Source: Clostridioides difficile_A (GTDB lineage: Bacteria > Bacillota > Clostridia > Peptostreptococcales > Peptostreptococcaceae). Taken from it: a stretch of 64,000 nt of DNA. Every line of letters starts with the position of its first letter. Position 1 is the stretch's first letter. Location: positions 2,418,001-2,482,000 of the forward strand of contig OX246690.1 of NCBI GenBank assembly GCA_945909635.1. Reading direction: 5' to 3'. The notes under the pieces were generated by a model that ran no database searches, had not been told where the DNA came from, and saw only the letters and a list, made by a program, of their open reading frames with translations. Made by a program: the position numbers and the translations under genes. Shown here one piece after another: positions 26,921 through 36,343 of the stretch.

Positions 26921-29560
26921 TTAAATAGAATCATTAAATATAATAAATCTGTCCTTTCCTCGATGTTTTGAATAATAAAGTGCCTTATCTGCTTTTTTAT
27001 ACAACTCAATAAAGGTTATTCCATGATTTGGCATAACAGATATGCCTATACTACAAGAAACTTTATACGACTTATTTTCTCCAGTATAATAATTTCTAAA
27101 TGCATTACATAACTCAATTGCTTTATTTTCAATGTGTTTTGTATCTTTTATATTTTTCATAAAAACTACAAACTCATCTCCACCAATACGTCCAATTATA
27201 TCATCTTCTCTAAAAATAGAATTTAATTTTGTTGAAACTTCAACCAAAACTTTATCACCAAAAATATGACCTAGACTGTCATTGATAGATTTAAAATCAT
27301 CTAAATCAATAATAAAAAATGCATGTACACTGTCTTTTGTACTTTCTAAGCTAATAAATCTCTTTATTAAAATTTCTGTTGTTCCTTTATTATAAATTCC
27401 TGTTAAGATGTCACGTTCAGCTTTAAATTTAAGCTCCATCTCGTCTTTTTTCTGCTTGTCTATATCTTTAATATATGCAAACCCTTTAATCTGATTAGAT
27501 TGAAGTTCTTTAAATAAATGCATTGTGCATAGCTCCCACAAAAGCTCTCCATTATTGTCATATCTACGATATTCCAGTTTTAACTCATTTACTCCTCTGC
27601 TATATGAATCCAAAACATTTTCAAGATGAAACATATTTTTAAAATTTTCCTTATCTGAAATAAATATTATATCATCAGCAATATTCTTCATTACATTAGA
27701 GTAATTGCCATCAATCCTTAAATTTAAATTATTATTAGAATCTATATTATTTGATATAAGTTTATCTTGAGAAAAATTAACTTCATATATTGCAATTGCT
27801 TCAGATAACATAGCTTTTCGATACTGTTCTTCTTGATTATATTGCATTTCAATTTTTTTCTGCTCATTTATATCTTCCAACAATCCTATTGCTTTAATTG
27901 ACATATCTGTTTCACTAAATATATTAGTTAAAGTCATCCTATTCCATATGTATTCGCCACTAACTTGTTTTATTTTTATCACAGACACTACACTTTCTTC
28001 ACCTTTTTCGATTTTATTAAAAGATTCCTCAAAAATATCAATAAAGTCATTATGTATTATTTTTGAATTAACAAAATATTCTATTGAGTTTTTGACATTT
28101 TTCGTTAATCCATATATTGAAGAAACATCACTAAAATTGTGTATAGACTTCGTTTTAACATCATAGTCGAACACTATATTAGAAGTCTTAAATAAAGCAA
28201 TCCTAAGCCTTTCTTCATTAATTTTCAAATCTTCTTCTGTTCTTTTTAAATCTGTTATATCAACTAATACACAATAAAAATACTCTTTTCCATCAGAATC
28301 TTTTATAAGTTCACACTTATTTACAACCCATACAAAATTTCCATTTTTAGTAATCATCCTATATTCTACTTCAACTACTTTTGACTTCAACAGTTGAAAT
28401 TCAAACTCTTTCTTTACTCTATCTATATCACCTTTGTAAATTACATCATAAAAATTATTGTCAAATATGGATTTTATCTCTTCTTTAGTGTACTCAAAAA
28501 GGTCTATAAAACCATCACTTAAAAATACAAATTCATATTTTTCTCCTATTGTACACTTAAAGACTCCTCCAGGTATATTATTAGTAAGTGAAGATATTTC
28601 TAAATTAGCCTTCACAATTCTATCTTTTGACTTTTTTTCCTTATAAAATACAATTAAAATTAAAACTAAAAGTGATATGAAATTTTTAAGTGTTAATATA
28701 ATTGCAAGTTTGTTTATTTCTGAAATATCTTTCAGTACTAAAGATTTTGGAATAAAAGATAAAGTATACCAATCATTTATGCCAACTTGAGCATATATAG
28801 CATATCTATCTTTTCCATTAAACTTATATTCTATGAATCCACTTTTCTTGTTTGATATATCTCTGCTAAATTTCTTATAATTATAATCTTCTCCAAAAGA
28901 AATTGAATTGAAAAAATCACTAATATTATCTATGTCATCATTAGTTTTTCTTTGAGTAGACTTTAAGATAAGTTTTCCTGACTTTTCAAAAACATAAGTA
29001 TGTCCTTCTCCATTAAAACTATTTCCATCTATAAATTCACTTAATCTGCTTGTATAATAAGACCCATACAATACCCCTATTACTTCATCATTTTTATATA
29101 TTGGAGATGCTACCATAAAACTACTTTCATTACTTGCAGGTGAACTTATAATTTCAGAAATATTACTCTCACCTTTCATTGCTTTCTTAAAATAACTCTG
29201 TTGTGATATATTATCTACTTTTTTATTATCTTTATAAACAGTACCATCTGGATATGCAATATAAATTTTTTCAAAATTAGATTCTTTTGATACATCATTT
29301 AATATTTTTATTAATTCTTCTCTCCTCATGCTATCTGAATCTGAAATAGTTTTAGAAATACTATTTATAAATCGGATTAACGAATTAAGTTTGATATTTA
29401 TAGCGTTTGAACTTTGTAATGCTAGTTCTTCTAAATGCATTTTTTTATTTTTTTCTACTAATGAATTAACATTACAAGTAAAATCCCAAAGCGAAATCAT
29501 CACAAACATACATATAAAAATAAAACCTAGAGCATAGCCTATGAACTTTTTATTTTTCAT
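26921..29560 (-). CDS. Sensor diguanylate cyclase (Cache-PAS-GGDEF)
   Basis: About 879 residues. A membrane helix (8-28), an extracellular double-Cache sensor (about 35-285: KIYIAYPDGTVYKDNKK, ESSFMVASPIYKNDEVIGVLYG), a second helix (about 288-310), then two to three PAS domains and a C-terminal GGDEF domain. The active site is intact (GRIGGDEFVVF, about 787), preceded by an inhibitory RxxD site (FREDD), so it should make c-di-GMP with product inhibition. ATG 29560 is chosen for AAAAGGATG upstream; the frame extends to 29608 without a better site. The neighbouring EAL gene has the opposite activity. Confidence 0.9.
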   Translation of the reverse strand: MKNKKFIGYALGFIFICMFVMISLWDFTCNVNSLVEKNKKMHLEELALQSSNAINIKLNSLIRFINSISKTISDSDSMRREELIKILNDVSKESNFEKIYIAYPDGTVYKDNKKVDNISQQSYFKKAMKGESNISEIISSPASNESSFMVASPIYKNDEVIGVLYGSYYTSRLSEFIDGNSFNGEGHTYVFEKSGKLILKSTQRKTNDDIDNISDFFNSISFGEDYNYKKFSRDISNKKSGFIEYKFNGKDRYAIYAQVGINDWYTLSFIPKSLVLKDISEINKLAIILTLKNFISLLVLILIVFYKEKKSKDRIVKANLEISSLTNNIPGGVFKCTIGEKYEFVFLSDGFIDLFEYTKEEIKSIFDNNFYDVIYKGDIDRVKKEFEFQLLKSKVVEVEYRMITKNGNFVWVVNKCELIKDSDGKEYFYCVLVDITDLKRTEEDLKINEERLRIALFKTSNIVFDYDVKTKSIHNFSDVSSIYGLTKNVKNSIEYFVNSKIIHNDFIDIFEESFNKIEKGEESVVSVIKIKQVSGEYIWNRMTLTNIFSETDMSIKAIGLLEDINEQKKIEMQYNQEEQYRKAMLSEAIAIYEVNFSQDKLISNNIDSNNNLNLRIDGNYSNVMKNIADDIIFISDKENFKNMFHLENVLDSYSRGVNELKLEYRRYDNNGELLWELCTMHLFKELQSNQIKGFAYIKDIDKQKKDEMELKFKAERDILTGIYNKGTTEILIKRFISLESTKDSVHAFFIIDLDDFKSINDSLGHIFGDKVLVEVSTKLNSIFREDDIIGRIGGDEFVVFMKNIKDTKHIENKAIELCNAFRNYYTGENKSYKVSCSIGISVMPNHGITFIELYKKADKALYYSKHRGKDRFIIFNDSI

Positions 29561-29689
29561 TTTAATACATCCTTTTCTTAGAAGCTGTGTTAACATATGT
29601 ATATCCACTTTTTATTGTTAAACTAATTATACTATCAGAGTTCAGCTGTTTCAACAAACTTAATACAAATATTGGCGAATTACACAATA

Positions 29690-29713
29690 AAAAAGAATCT
29701 ATAAATAGATTCT
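29690..29713 (-). terminator. Terminator of the CRP-like regulator gene
   Basis: AGAATCTAT-aa-ATAGATTCT stem with a TTTTTT tail on the minus strand, 28 bases past the stop. Confidence 0.85.
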
Positions 29714-29740
29714 CTTAATAATGTCTTTATTTAGTTACAA

Positions 29741-30430
29741 TTAATTGCTTTTAAAGTATTTTGATAGTTCAATTTCTTTAACATAAAAGCCTTTACTATC
29801 AATCTTTATAAGTTCTTCCTTTTGCAATACTTTTACCATTCTAGAAACAGTTTCTCTTTTACATCCAAGCATGTCAGCTAAATATGTAACTGTAATGTTT
29901 ACATTTAGTAAAGTCCATTCACCACAACAAATTCCAAATTCTTTACTTAATCTATATAGTTTTGCTGCAAGCTTTTTATCTACTTTTATAGATATAGAAT
30001 TTTTTAACTGTCTGTATAGACGTCTTATTCTTCTTTCCATATAAGAGATAATATCTTTTGTAAGTTGAAAATCATTTTGCATAATTTCTAAAAATTCTTC
30101 TATACTGTAATAAGCTACAATTGAGTTTTCAAATGCCTCACATCCTACAGTAGAATTTTTACTAGAATCAAAGGTAATATCATTTATAATTTCACCACTA
30201 TTTAATATGAAAATTACTTTTCTCTCACCATTTTCACTTATCTTAAAAATAGACATTTTTCCATCTAAAAGTACATAAACACTGTCTAAGCTATCTTTTT
30301 CATAAAATAGAATTTCTTTTTTTTGTAATCTTTTTAGTTTAGCTTTTTCCTTAAGTTGATTCTTTGTTTTATCACATAAATTATTAAAAATCATTACTTT
30401 ATCAATATTATAATCTTTTAATTTAGACAT
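29741..30430 (-). CDS. Crp/Fnr-family regulator with CRP-type recognition helix
   Basis: About 229 residues: an N-terminal cyclic-nucleotide-binding-like fold (about 15-130), a long dimer helix and a C-terminal winged HTH (about 165-215). The recognition helix CKRETVSRMVKVLQ is close to the CRP pattern CSRETVGRILKML, including the Arg-Glu-x-x-x-Arg residues that read TGTGA. No FNR-type N-terminal cysteine cluster is visible. The only sites for such a helix that I noticed nearby is the TGTGA-N6-TCACA element before asrA. ATG 30430 is preceded by GGAGAG; the frame could start at 30445. Ligand unknown. Confidence 0.88.
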   Translation of the reverse strand: MSKLKDYNIDKVMIFNNLCDKTKNQLKEKAKLKRLQKKEILFYEKDSLDSVYVLLDGKMSIFKISENGERKVIFILNSGEIINDITFDSSKNSTVGCEAFENSIVAYYSIEEFLEIMQNDFQLTKDIISYMERRIRRLYRQLKNSISIKVDKKLAAKLYRLSKEFGICCGEWTLLNVNITVTYLADMLGCKRETVSRMVKVLQKEELIKIDSKGFYVKEIELSKYFKSN

Positions 30431-30496
30431 GTAATATCTCTCCATTCCTAAATTTATAAGAAAGCTCTATAAAACATTACAAATTTCTTATTTTAT

Positions 30497-31342
30497 TCAT
30501 TCTTTAAACAATTTTATAGCATTTGTTGTTTTAATTTTTCTTTCAATAGCTTCATTAGAAAGTTCTTTTACTACCTGTGTATATACTAAATCAATAATGA
30601 AAAATTGTGCTAATTTGGAAGATATTGAACCAGTTTCCAATACAGTTTCTCCTGATACATAAGATAAGTGTACATCTGAAATATCCTTTAATTCAGAGTT
30701 TTTATTTTCAGTTATTGATATAATTTTAGCATTATTATCTCTTGCAAGTTTTACAGTTTTTATGATTTCCTCAGTTTCACCAGAATGTGAAATCGCTACA
30801 ATTAAATCGCCTTCTTCCATTATGGAAGACATCATTATCATTGTATGGCTACTATCAAAGCTCACACAATTAAGTCCTATTCTCATAAATTTATAGTTTG
30901 AATCCTGTGCTATTATACCAGAATATCCAATACCTATAAAATAAATTTTCTTTGCATTTATTATAAGTCTTGCACAATTGTGAACATCAGTACTATTAAT
31001 TATCTCTACAGTATTCTCTAAAGTAGTTACATTTGAATTTAAAAGTTTCTTTGCTGTATCCAAAGCTGGTTCATCATTTTGTATATTTTTATTTATAATA
31101 TTTTTTTTGTTCATGGTTGATATCTCTTGTGCTAAAGTTACCTTGAAATCTTGTAACCCACTAAAGTTCATCTTTTTTACAAATCTAGTTATAGTTGCTT
31201 CACCAATATTACTTTCTTTCGCTATTTGTGATATTGGCTTATAAAATACATCCTCTATATTCTCTTTTATATAAGTTATCAATAATTTATCTGACTTTGT
31301 GACTTTAAACGTTGGTGATTCCAATTGTTCTAAAATACTCAT
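30497..31342 (-). CDS. RpiR/MurR-family regulator, probable NanR
   Basis: 281 residues: N-terminal HTH of the RpiR type (about 1-77, ISQIAKESNIGEATITRFVKKM) and a C-terminal SIS sugar-phosphate-binding domain (about 120-255, IYFIGIGYSGIIAQDSNYKF; ISHSGETEEIIKTV). It lies 18 bases after the ROK kinase gene in the sialic-acid cluster. In clostridia an RpiR-type NanR controls nan genes and binds N-acetylmannosamine 6-phosphate (established for C. perfringens). Assignment as nan regulator is by context. Confidence 0.85.
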   Translation of the reverse strand: MSILEQLESPTFKVTKSDKLLITYIKENIEDVFYKPISQIAKESNIGEATITRFVKKMNFSGLQDFKVTLAQEISTMNKKNIINKNIQNDEPALDTAKKLLNSNVTTLENTVEIINSTDVHNCARLIINAKKIYFIGIGYSGIIAQDSNYKFMRIGLNCVSFDSSHTMIMMSSIMEEGDLIVAISHSGETEEIIKTVKLARDNNAKIISITENKNSELKDISDVHLSYVSGETVLETGSISSKLAQFFIIDLVYTQVVKELSNEAIERKIKTTNAIKLFKE

Positions 31343-31360
31343 TAAAAACCCTTCTATTCT

Positions 31361-32248
31361 TTATATTTTATTTAAAAAATTATATAATGCCCCAAGCATT
31401 CCTGCATCATTTTGTCTATTTGCAAATTCTACATTAGTATTTTTGTAAACTCTATCTATAAGAACCTCCTTTAATGCTTTGTCTATTTTAGGTTTTAGAA
31501 ATTCCTCCTGTGCCATAATTCCACCACCTAAAATTACTACTTCTGGATTTATTACATAACATATATTTGCGATTCCAACTGCTAATGATTTTATCATATT
31601 ATTGAGCTCTTTTAAACAATCTTCGTCATTATTCTTTGCTAAATCAAAAATTATTTTTCCATTTAAGTCATTTTCATTTAAACTCTTTATTTTTGCTACT
31701 TTTTTAACTAGACTACTAGTAGATGCTAACTCTTGAAAAGAACTTCCATTTATATTCATATATCCTACTTCACCAGCACTATTACTAAATCCATTTATTA
31801 GTTTATTGTTTATTATAACACAACCACCAATTCCAGTACCTATTGTCAGGCATACAGAAGATGTTGCACCCTTTCCTGCTCCAATCCACATCTCACCAAG
31901 TCCAGCACAATTAACATCATTTTCAACTTCACATTTTACATTAAATTCTTTTTCTATCTCTTTTTTTAATTCCATACCTTTATAGTTTGGAATTAGCTCT
32001 TCTAATGCAAATAATATCTTCCCCTCAATTGGGTCAACCATACCTGCAGTAGATATACATATACCACTTATGTCATTTTCTTCTATATATTTTTTCACTA
32101 TCTGTTTTATTTTAGATAATATTCCTTCTCCACCTTTTTCCTTTGCTTCAGTATCCATACTTGATTTATCAATTATAAATCCATCTTCCCTAATAAATCC
32201 ATATTTTATTGAAGTACCTCCAATATCTATACAAACGTAATTTTTCAT
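31361..32248 (-). CDS. nanK: ROK-family kinase, probable N-acetylmannosamine kinase
   Basis: 295-residue ROK kinase. The phosphate-binding motif CIDIGGTSIKYGF is at the N-terminus and the catalytic Asp lies in EVENDVNCAGLGEM; TIGTGIGGCVI and VVILGGGI are the other phosphate loops. The usual AGEIGH zinc-site His is replaced (AGEVGYM) and the Cys-rich zinc knuckle is absent, so this is a zinc-less ROK protein. In the nan cluster it should phosphorylate N-acetylmannosamine at C6, the step between NanA and NanE. Substrate is inferred from context. Confidence 0.82.
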   Translation of the reverse strand: MKNYVCIDIGGTSIKYGFIREDGFIIDKSSMDTEAKEKGGEGILSKIKQIVKKYIEENDISGICISTAGMVDPIEGKILFALEELIPNYKGMELKKEIEKEFNVKCEVENDVNCAGLGEMWIGAGKGATSSVCLTIGTGIGGCVIINNKLINGFSNSAGEVGYMNINGSSFQELASTSSLVKKVAKIKSLNENDLNGKIIFDLAKNNDEDCLKELNNMIKSLAVGIANICYVINPEVVILGGGIMAQEEFLKPKIDKALKEVLIDRVYKNTNVEFANRQNDAGMLGALYNFLNKI

Positions 32249-32305
32249 AGCATATCTCCATACAAATTATTTTTATAAATTAACAACTCTATTTAAAATC
32301 TTATA

Positions 32306-33109
32306 TTACACAAATTTTTTACTTATCTTTTCCAATTCACAAATATATTTCCTTGCTTCTGATAAATCTATTGTATCACTTAATACACTTTTTTCCTTAG
32401 TTATATGATACTTATAAATATTTTTACATAAGTCCTCTCCTAGCATATTAAGACCTTCTTGATTATAATGAACATCGTCAATAGTTAAGCCTTTATCATG
32501 AAATTGCATAGCAATTTTACTTCCCACACACAGTATATCACATTCATTACAAGCAGATTCTTGAGCTGCTGCAATTCGTCTAGTTCTAATAAAATATTCA
32601 TCTTCTCCAAGCCAATAACCAGTTAAGCTTACAAACATTTTATCAATCATACATTCTTTTTTAAGTCTATACGCAATCTTTTTTAAGCTTTCTTTATAGT
32701 ATAAGGCATCGCTACCATATTTTGCATCACTTTCACCTTGAATCCAAATAACATACTTACTTTGTATATTATAATGTTTACTTAAAGTACTACATCCTGC
32801 ATTAAATTTTTCTATAGTATCATTTAGAAACCAGTTATTATCATGATTCCAATTTTTTATTCTTGACCCATCTTTTGCATTATGAATAAAACAAACTTTA
32901 TTTCCAGTGAACTTATTCCATTCATTTGAAAATGCAGGTGCTATAGTACCATCACCTTCTGAAGTCTCTAGCTCACACCTCATATTTATAATTTCATCAG
33001 TACTCAAATATTCAAAACAATTTTCATTAGGAATAACACTCTCTTTTTGATTTCCTAATCCTCTGGCATTACTTTGTCCTATTAATAAAAATACATCTAT
33101 ATTTTCCAT
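32306..33109 (-). CDS. Sialate O-acetylesterase-like SGNH hydrolase
   Basis: 267-residue SGNH/SASA-type esterase. Block I is DVFLLIGQSNARGLG with the nucleophile Ser in GQSN. Block III appears as YVIWIQGESDAKYG, and the C-terminal DDVHYNQEGLNMLG supplies the catalytic Asp/His. No signal peptide is present, so it acts in the cytoplasm. In a nan cluster the likely role is removing O-acetyl groups from imported sialic acids before NanA cleaves them. A strong hairpin separates it from the upstream nan genes, so it may start a separate transcript with nanK and the regulator. The start has GAGGAG upstream. Confidence 0.82.
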   Translation of the reverse strand: MENIDVFLLIGQSNARGLGNQKESVIPNENCFEYLSTDEIINMRCELETSEGDGTIAPAFSNEWNKFTGNKVCFIHNAKDGSRIKNWNHDNNWFLNDTIEKFNAGCSTLSKHYNIQSKYVIWIQGESDAKYGSDALYYKESLKKIAYRLKKECMIDKMFVSLTGYWLGEDEYFIRTRRIAAAQESACNECDILCVGSKIAMQFHDKGLTIDDVHYNQEGLNMLGEDLCKNIYKYHITKEKSVLSDTIDLSEARKYICELEKISKKFV

Positions 33110-33163
33110 GATTTAACTCCTCTATAAAATTTTAACTTTTTGATTACATCCAATTTTCATTAT

Positions 33164-33251
33164 AAAAAACTAAGGCTGAAAATAGTAATCTAACTAAAAT
33201 TTACGAAATATCACTAATCGCTGAAAGTTAAATCACTATTTTCAGCCTTAG
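33164..33251 (-). terminator. Long-stem terminator inside the nan cluster
   Basis: CTAAGGCTGAAAATAGT (33170-33186) and ACTATTTTCAGCCTTAG (33235-33251) are perfectly complementary over 17 bases. The 48-base loop is itself AT-rich. A TTTTTT tail follows on the minus strand (33169-33164). It would end most transcripts from nanE-nanA-nanT-yhcH. Confidence 0.8.
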
Positions 33252-33269
33252 TGGTTGTATAAATCCTCA

Positions 33270-33722
33270 TTATCTAACCAAAACCTTAAAAATAGCTTTT
33301 TTGATATTTTCTTTTTCTAAAACTTTTATTGCTGTCATATGAGCATCTTCTGGATAACACACTAAGAAATCATTTTTTCTAAGTTCTACATATCCATTAT
33401 TTTTACCATCAAGGGGTAAAAAATCTCCCTCTTCTTCATATGGTTTTTGCTCTAAATTTTCTATAAAATTTAAGTCTATTCTTTCACATCCATCAAGCAT
33501 TAAGTGTACATCTATATACTTCTTATGAGCTTCCCAGAATCTTTCTTCTTTTTCGCAAGTTTTATACTCTACAATATTCACAAAAATATCATCACCATCT
33601 ATTGTATAAGTACCTTTTTCATAATCTATTAATGAATTCTCTTTAGCATATTCGAAACATCTAAGTAAATCTTCATGTAATGTTGAATATGTCTTACTAT
33701 GATTTATATTTCCAAATATCAT
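33270..33722 (-). CDS. YhcH/YjgK/YiaL-family protein (NanQ-like)
   Basis: About 150-residue cupin-like YhcH/NanQ protein. Visible family motifs are AHKKYIDVHLMLDGCERI, FLPLDGKNNGYVELRKNDFLVCYPEDAHM and the C-terminal KKAIFKVLVR. In E. coli NanQ speeds sialic acid anomer conversion (established knowledge). The frame is open from 33755, but ATG 33722 (MIFGNINHSK) has AGGGAG at the right distance and matches the usual length. It lies downstream of nanT, last before the long-stem terminator. Confidence 0.85.
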   Translation of the reverse strand: MIFGNINHSKTYSTLHEDLLRCFEYAKENSLIDYEKGTYTIDGDDIFVNIVEYKTCEKEERFWEAHKKYIDVHLMLDGCERIDLNFIENLEQKPYEEEGDFLPLDGKNNGYVELRKNDFLVCYPEDAHMTAIKVLEKENIKKAIFKVLVR

Positions 33723-33793
33723 AAGCATTGTCTCCCTATATAATTTTAAATACATTTTTTTATACTTTTACATATAAATTGTATTCTACAGTC

Positions 33794-33832
33794 CTATAGA
33801 GTAACTAAATTATTTATCTAATCACTCTATAA
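33794..33832 (-). other. Stem-loop between nanT and the YhcH gene
   Basis: TATAGAGT (33795-33802) pairs with ACTCTATA (33824-33831), with a T-poor tail. Without a U-run it is more likely an mRNA processing or stability element than a terminator. Confidence 0.4.
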
Positions 33833-33857
33833 GACAATTTATCATTTAAACATCATA

Positions 33858-35360
33858 TTATTTTTCATAATAAACAGTCGTTTCAGCTCTTGGTAAAGAT
33901 ACTTTTGCTTTAACCTTAGCTTCTATTGCACTAACTATTGTACCTACTACAACAGAAGTAGTTATTGTTATTAAAGAATATGCCCAAGAAGTTACTTCTG
34001 GCATACGATATTTTAGATAAACAACCAAAATTGCTGATATTATAAATCCAACATAAGCTCCCATTTTAGTTGCCTTTTTACAAAATGCTCCAAGCACAAA
34101 TACTCCTGCCAGAACTCCTAAAACTAGTCCCATGAAACTATTGAACCATTCATATGCTGACTTTATTTCTCCATTTGCTAAGATTATTGCAACGACTATA
34201 GAAAGTATACCTACACCTAATGATATATATTGTGCTATCTTAGTTTGTCTTTCCATACTTATATCTTTTGTTATTATAGTTTGTATATCTAAAGTCCAAC
34301 TTGTAGCAACTGAGTTAAGTCCTGTTGATAAAGTTGATTGAGATGCTGCATATATTGCTGCAAGTAGTATTCCTGTTATACCTACTGGTAATTCATAAGC
34401 TATATACGATGCAAATACTTGGTCTTGCTGAACTGTTTGAGCTAAATCTGGATTTTGAGTATAGTATATAAATAAACAAGTTCCAATTAGATAAAACACA
34501 GTTGCAAGTCCCATTGATAAAACACCATTTCCATATGTCATTTTGTTAAGTTGCTTTATATCAGTTGTTGTAGTAAATCTTTGAACTATATCTTGACTTG
34601 ATACATATGATGAAAAAGTATTAAGACCAGCTCCAACAAATATTATAAATGCACTTGTAGATAGTATATTTTTATCAAACATAACTTCATTAGTTGCTAA
34701 GAATTTATGTCCACTTGTAAGTGTATCCATCACTGTTCCAAAACCACCATTTATACTTGCTATTAAATAGAACAATGTCCCTGTAACACCTACTATTAGT
34801 ACCATCCCTTGTATAAAATCGGTCCATAAAACAGCCTTTAATCCACCTGTATATGAATAAATTATTGCTATTACGCCCATAACTACTATCAATACATTTA
34901 CAGGTATTCCTGTAAGACCAGCTAGAACCACTGATGGAAGATACATTATGATAGACATACGTCCTATTTGATATATTATAAACATTAAAGCTCCAATTAC
35001 TCTAAGACCTTTACTTTCGTATCTCATTTCTAAGTATTCATATGCTGTATCTATTTCTAGCCTACTGTACAAAGGCAAGAAAAATTTTATTGTCAAAGGT
35101 ATTGCTATAAACATACCTAATTGTGCAAACCATAAAATCCAAGTTCCACCATAAGAATTTCCTGCTAATGATAAAAACGATATTGGACTTAATAATGTGG
35201 CAAATATTGATACTGATGTAACCCACCAAGGAATAGTCCCATCACCTTTGAAGAACTCTTTTCCTTTCATTTCCTTTTTTGAAAATAACAACCCTGCAAA
35301 TAAAACTGCCAATAAGTAAACTACCAGTATTGCAAAATCTATCCAAGTAAATCCTACCAT
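33858..35360 (-). CDS. nanT: Sodium:sialic acid symporter (SSS family)
   Basis: 500-residue sodium:solute symporter with about 13 membrane helices. Family signatures include FATLLSPISFLSLAGNSYGGTW, GGLKAVLWTDFIQG (the SSS signature) and AAIYAASQSTLSTGLNSVATSW. It lies directly after nanA and before the YhcH gene, so the substrate should be N-acetylneuraminate; this is the sialic acid importer position in C. difficile. The start at 35360 has GGGAGG upstream. The helix count is approximate. Confidence 0.9.
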   Translation of the reverse strand: MVGFTWIDFAILVVYLLAVLFAGLLFSKKEMKGKEFFKGDGTIPWWVTSVSIFATLLSPISFLSLAGNSYGGTWILWFAQLGMFIAIPLTIKFFLPLYSRLEIDTAYEYLEMRYESKGLRVIGALMFIIYQIGRMSIIMYLPSVVLAGLTGIPVNVLIVVMGVIAIIYSYTGGLKAVLWTDFIQGMVLIVGVTGTLFYLIASINGGFGTVMDTLTSGHKFLATNEVMFDKNILSTSAFIIFVGAGLNTFSSYVSSQDIVQRFTTTTDIKQLNKMTYGNGVLSMGLATVFYLIGTCLFIYYTQNPDLAQTVQQDQVFASYIAYELPVGITGILLAAIYAASQSTLSTGLNSVATSWTLDIQTIITKDISMERQTKIAQYISLGVGILSIVVAIILANGEIKSAYEWFNSFMGLVLGVLAGVFVLGAFCKKATKMGAYVGFIISAILVVYLKYRMPEVTSWAYSLITITTSVVVGTIVSAIEAKVKAKVSLPRAETTVYYEK

Positions 35361-35392
35361 TTTACTAATCCTCCCATACTAAAAGTATTTTA

Positions 35393-36274
35393 TTAAAAAT
35401 ACTTTCTGTATATTTCTTTTGCTCTTGATTTCATTTCATCAGTTGCTTCTTTCATAGGTTGTCTACAATATCCAGCTTCAACACCTTGCTCTTCAAGTAG
35501 TAATTTAATTGTTTGATATAGACCATTTCCTAATATATCTGTTATTAAATCATTAGTCACATGTTGTACTTCAAGTGCTTCTGATATTTTTTCATTTTTA
35601 GTTAATTCAAATATTTGTCTGGCTCTGATACCGTTTACATTAAATGTAGAACCAATTGCTCCATCTACTCCTAAAACTGTAGCTGGCAACATCATTTCAT
35701 CAAATCCTGCAAATATTAATTTATTTGGGAAAGTTTTTCTCATTCTTTCTAATAAGTAGAAATCTGCTGCTGTAAATTTAACACCTATTATTTTTTCATT
35801 TTCAAATAATTCTCCAAATTGCTCTAAACTCATATCAACACCAGTTAAAAATGGTATAGAATATATTATTAATCTATTATCTACAGAATTTATTATTGTA
35901 TTGTAATAGTGTTTTATTTCTTCAAAATCAAATTTATAATAAAAAGGTGTAACAGCACTTATAGCATCATATCCTAAATCAGTTGTAAATTTAGCAAGTT
36001 CCACAGCTTCTTTTAAATTAACTGAACCAACCTGAGCTATTAATTTTATTTCTTCTTTTACTTCATCTTTAGCTATTTCAAATATTCTTTTTTTCTCATC
36101 AGTTGAAAGCATGAAATTTTCTCCTGTACTTCCCCCTACATAAAGACCATCTATTTTACAAACATCTATGTTATGTCTAATTATTTGTCTTAACCCTTTT
36201 TCATTTATATTTCCTTCCTTATCAAATGAAACTAATAATGCTGAATAAATTCCCTTCATATCTGTTGTTCTCAT
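35393..36274 (-). CDS. nanA: N-acetylneuraminate lyase
   Basis: 293-residue DapA-superfamily aldolase that cleaves sialic acid to N-acetylmannosamine and pyruvate. The Schiff-base lysine is Lys166 (GVKFTAADF), the catalytic tyrosine Tyr138 (IIYSIPFLTG), and the carboxylate-binding motif is GGSTGENF at 48-55. Length is normal. The start follows GGAGG with a seven-base spacer. It stands between nanE and nanT in one operon. Confidence 0.95.
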   Translation of the reverse strand: MRTTDMKGIYSALLVSFDKEGNINEKGLRQIIRHNIDVCKIDGLYVGGSTGENFMLSTDEKKRIFEIAKDEVKEEIKLIAQVGSVNLKEAVELAKFTTDLGYDAISAVTPFYYKFDFEEIKHYYNTIINSVDNRLIIYSIPFLTGVDMSLEQFGELFENEKIIGVKFTAADFYLLERMRKTFPNKLIFAGFDEMMLPATVLGVDGAIGSTFNVNGIRARQIFELTKNEKISEALEVQHVTNDLITDILGNGLYQTIKLLLEEQGVEAGYCRQPMKEATDEMKSRAKEIYRKYF

Positions 36275-36343
36275 ATCCTTACCTCCAATTTTAGTTTTTA
36301 AATATAGTTAAATATAATAATTTTTTAATTTATAAATTAATTT

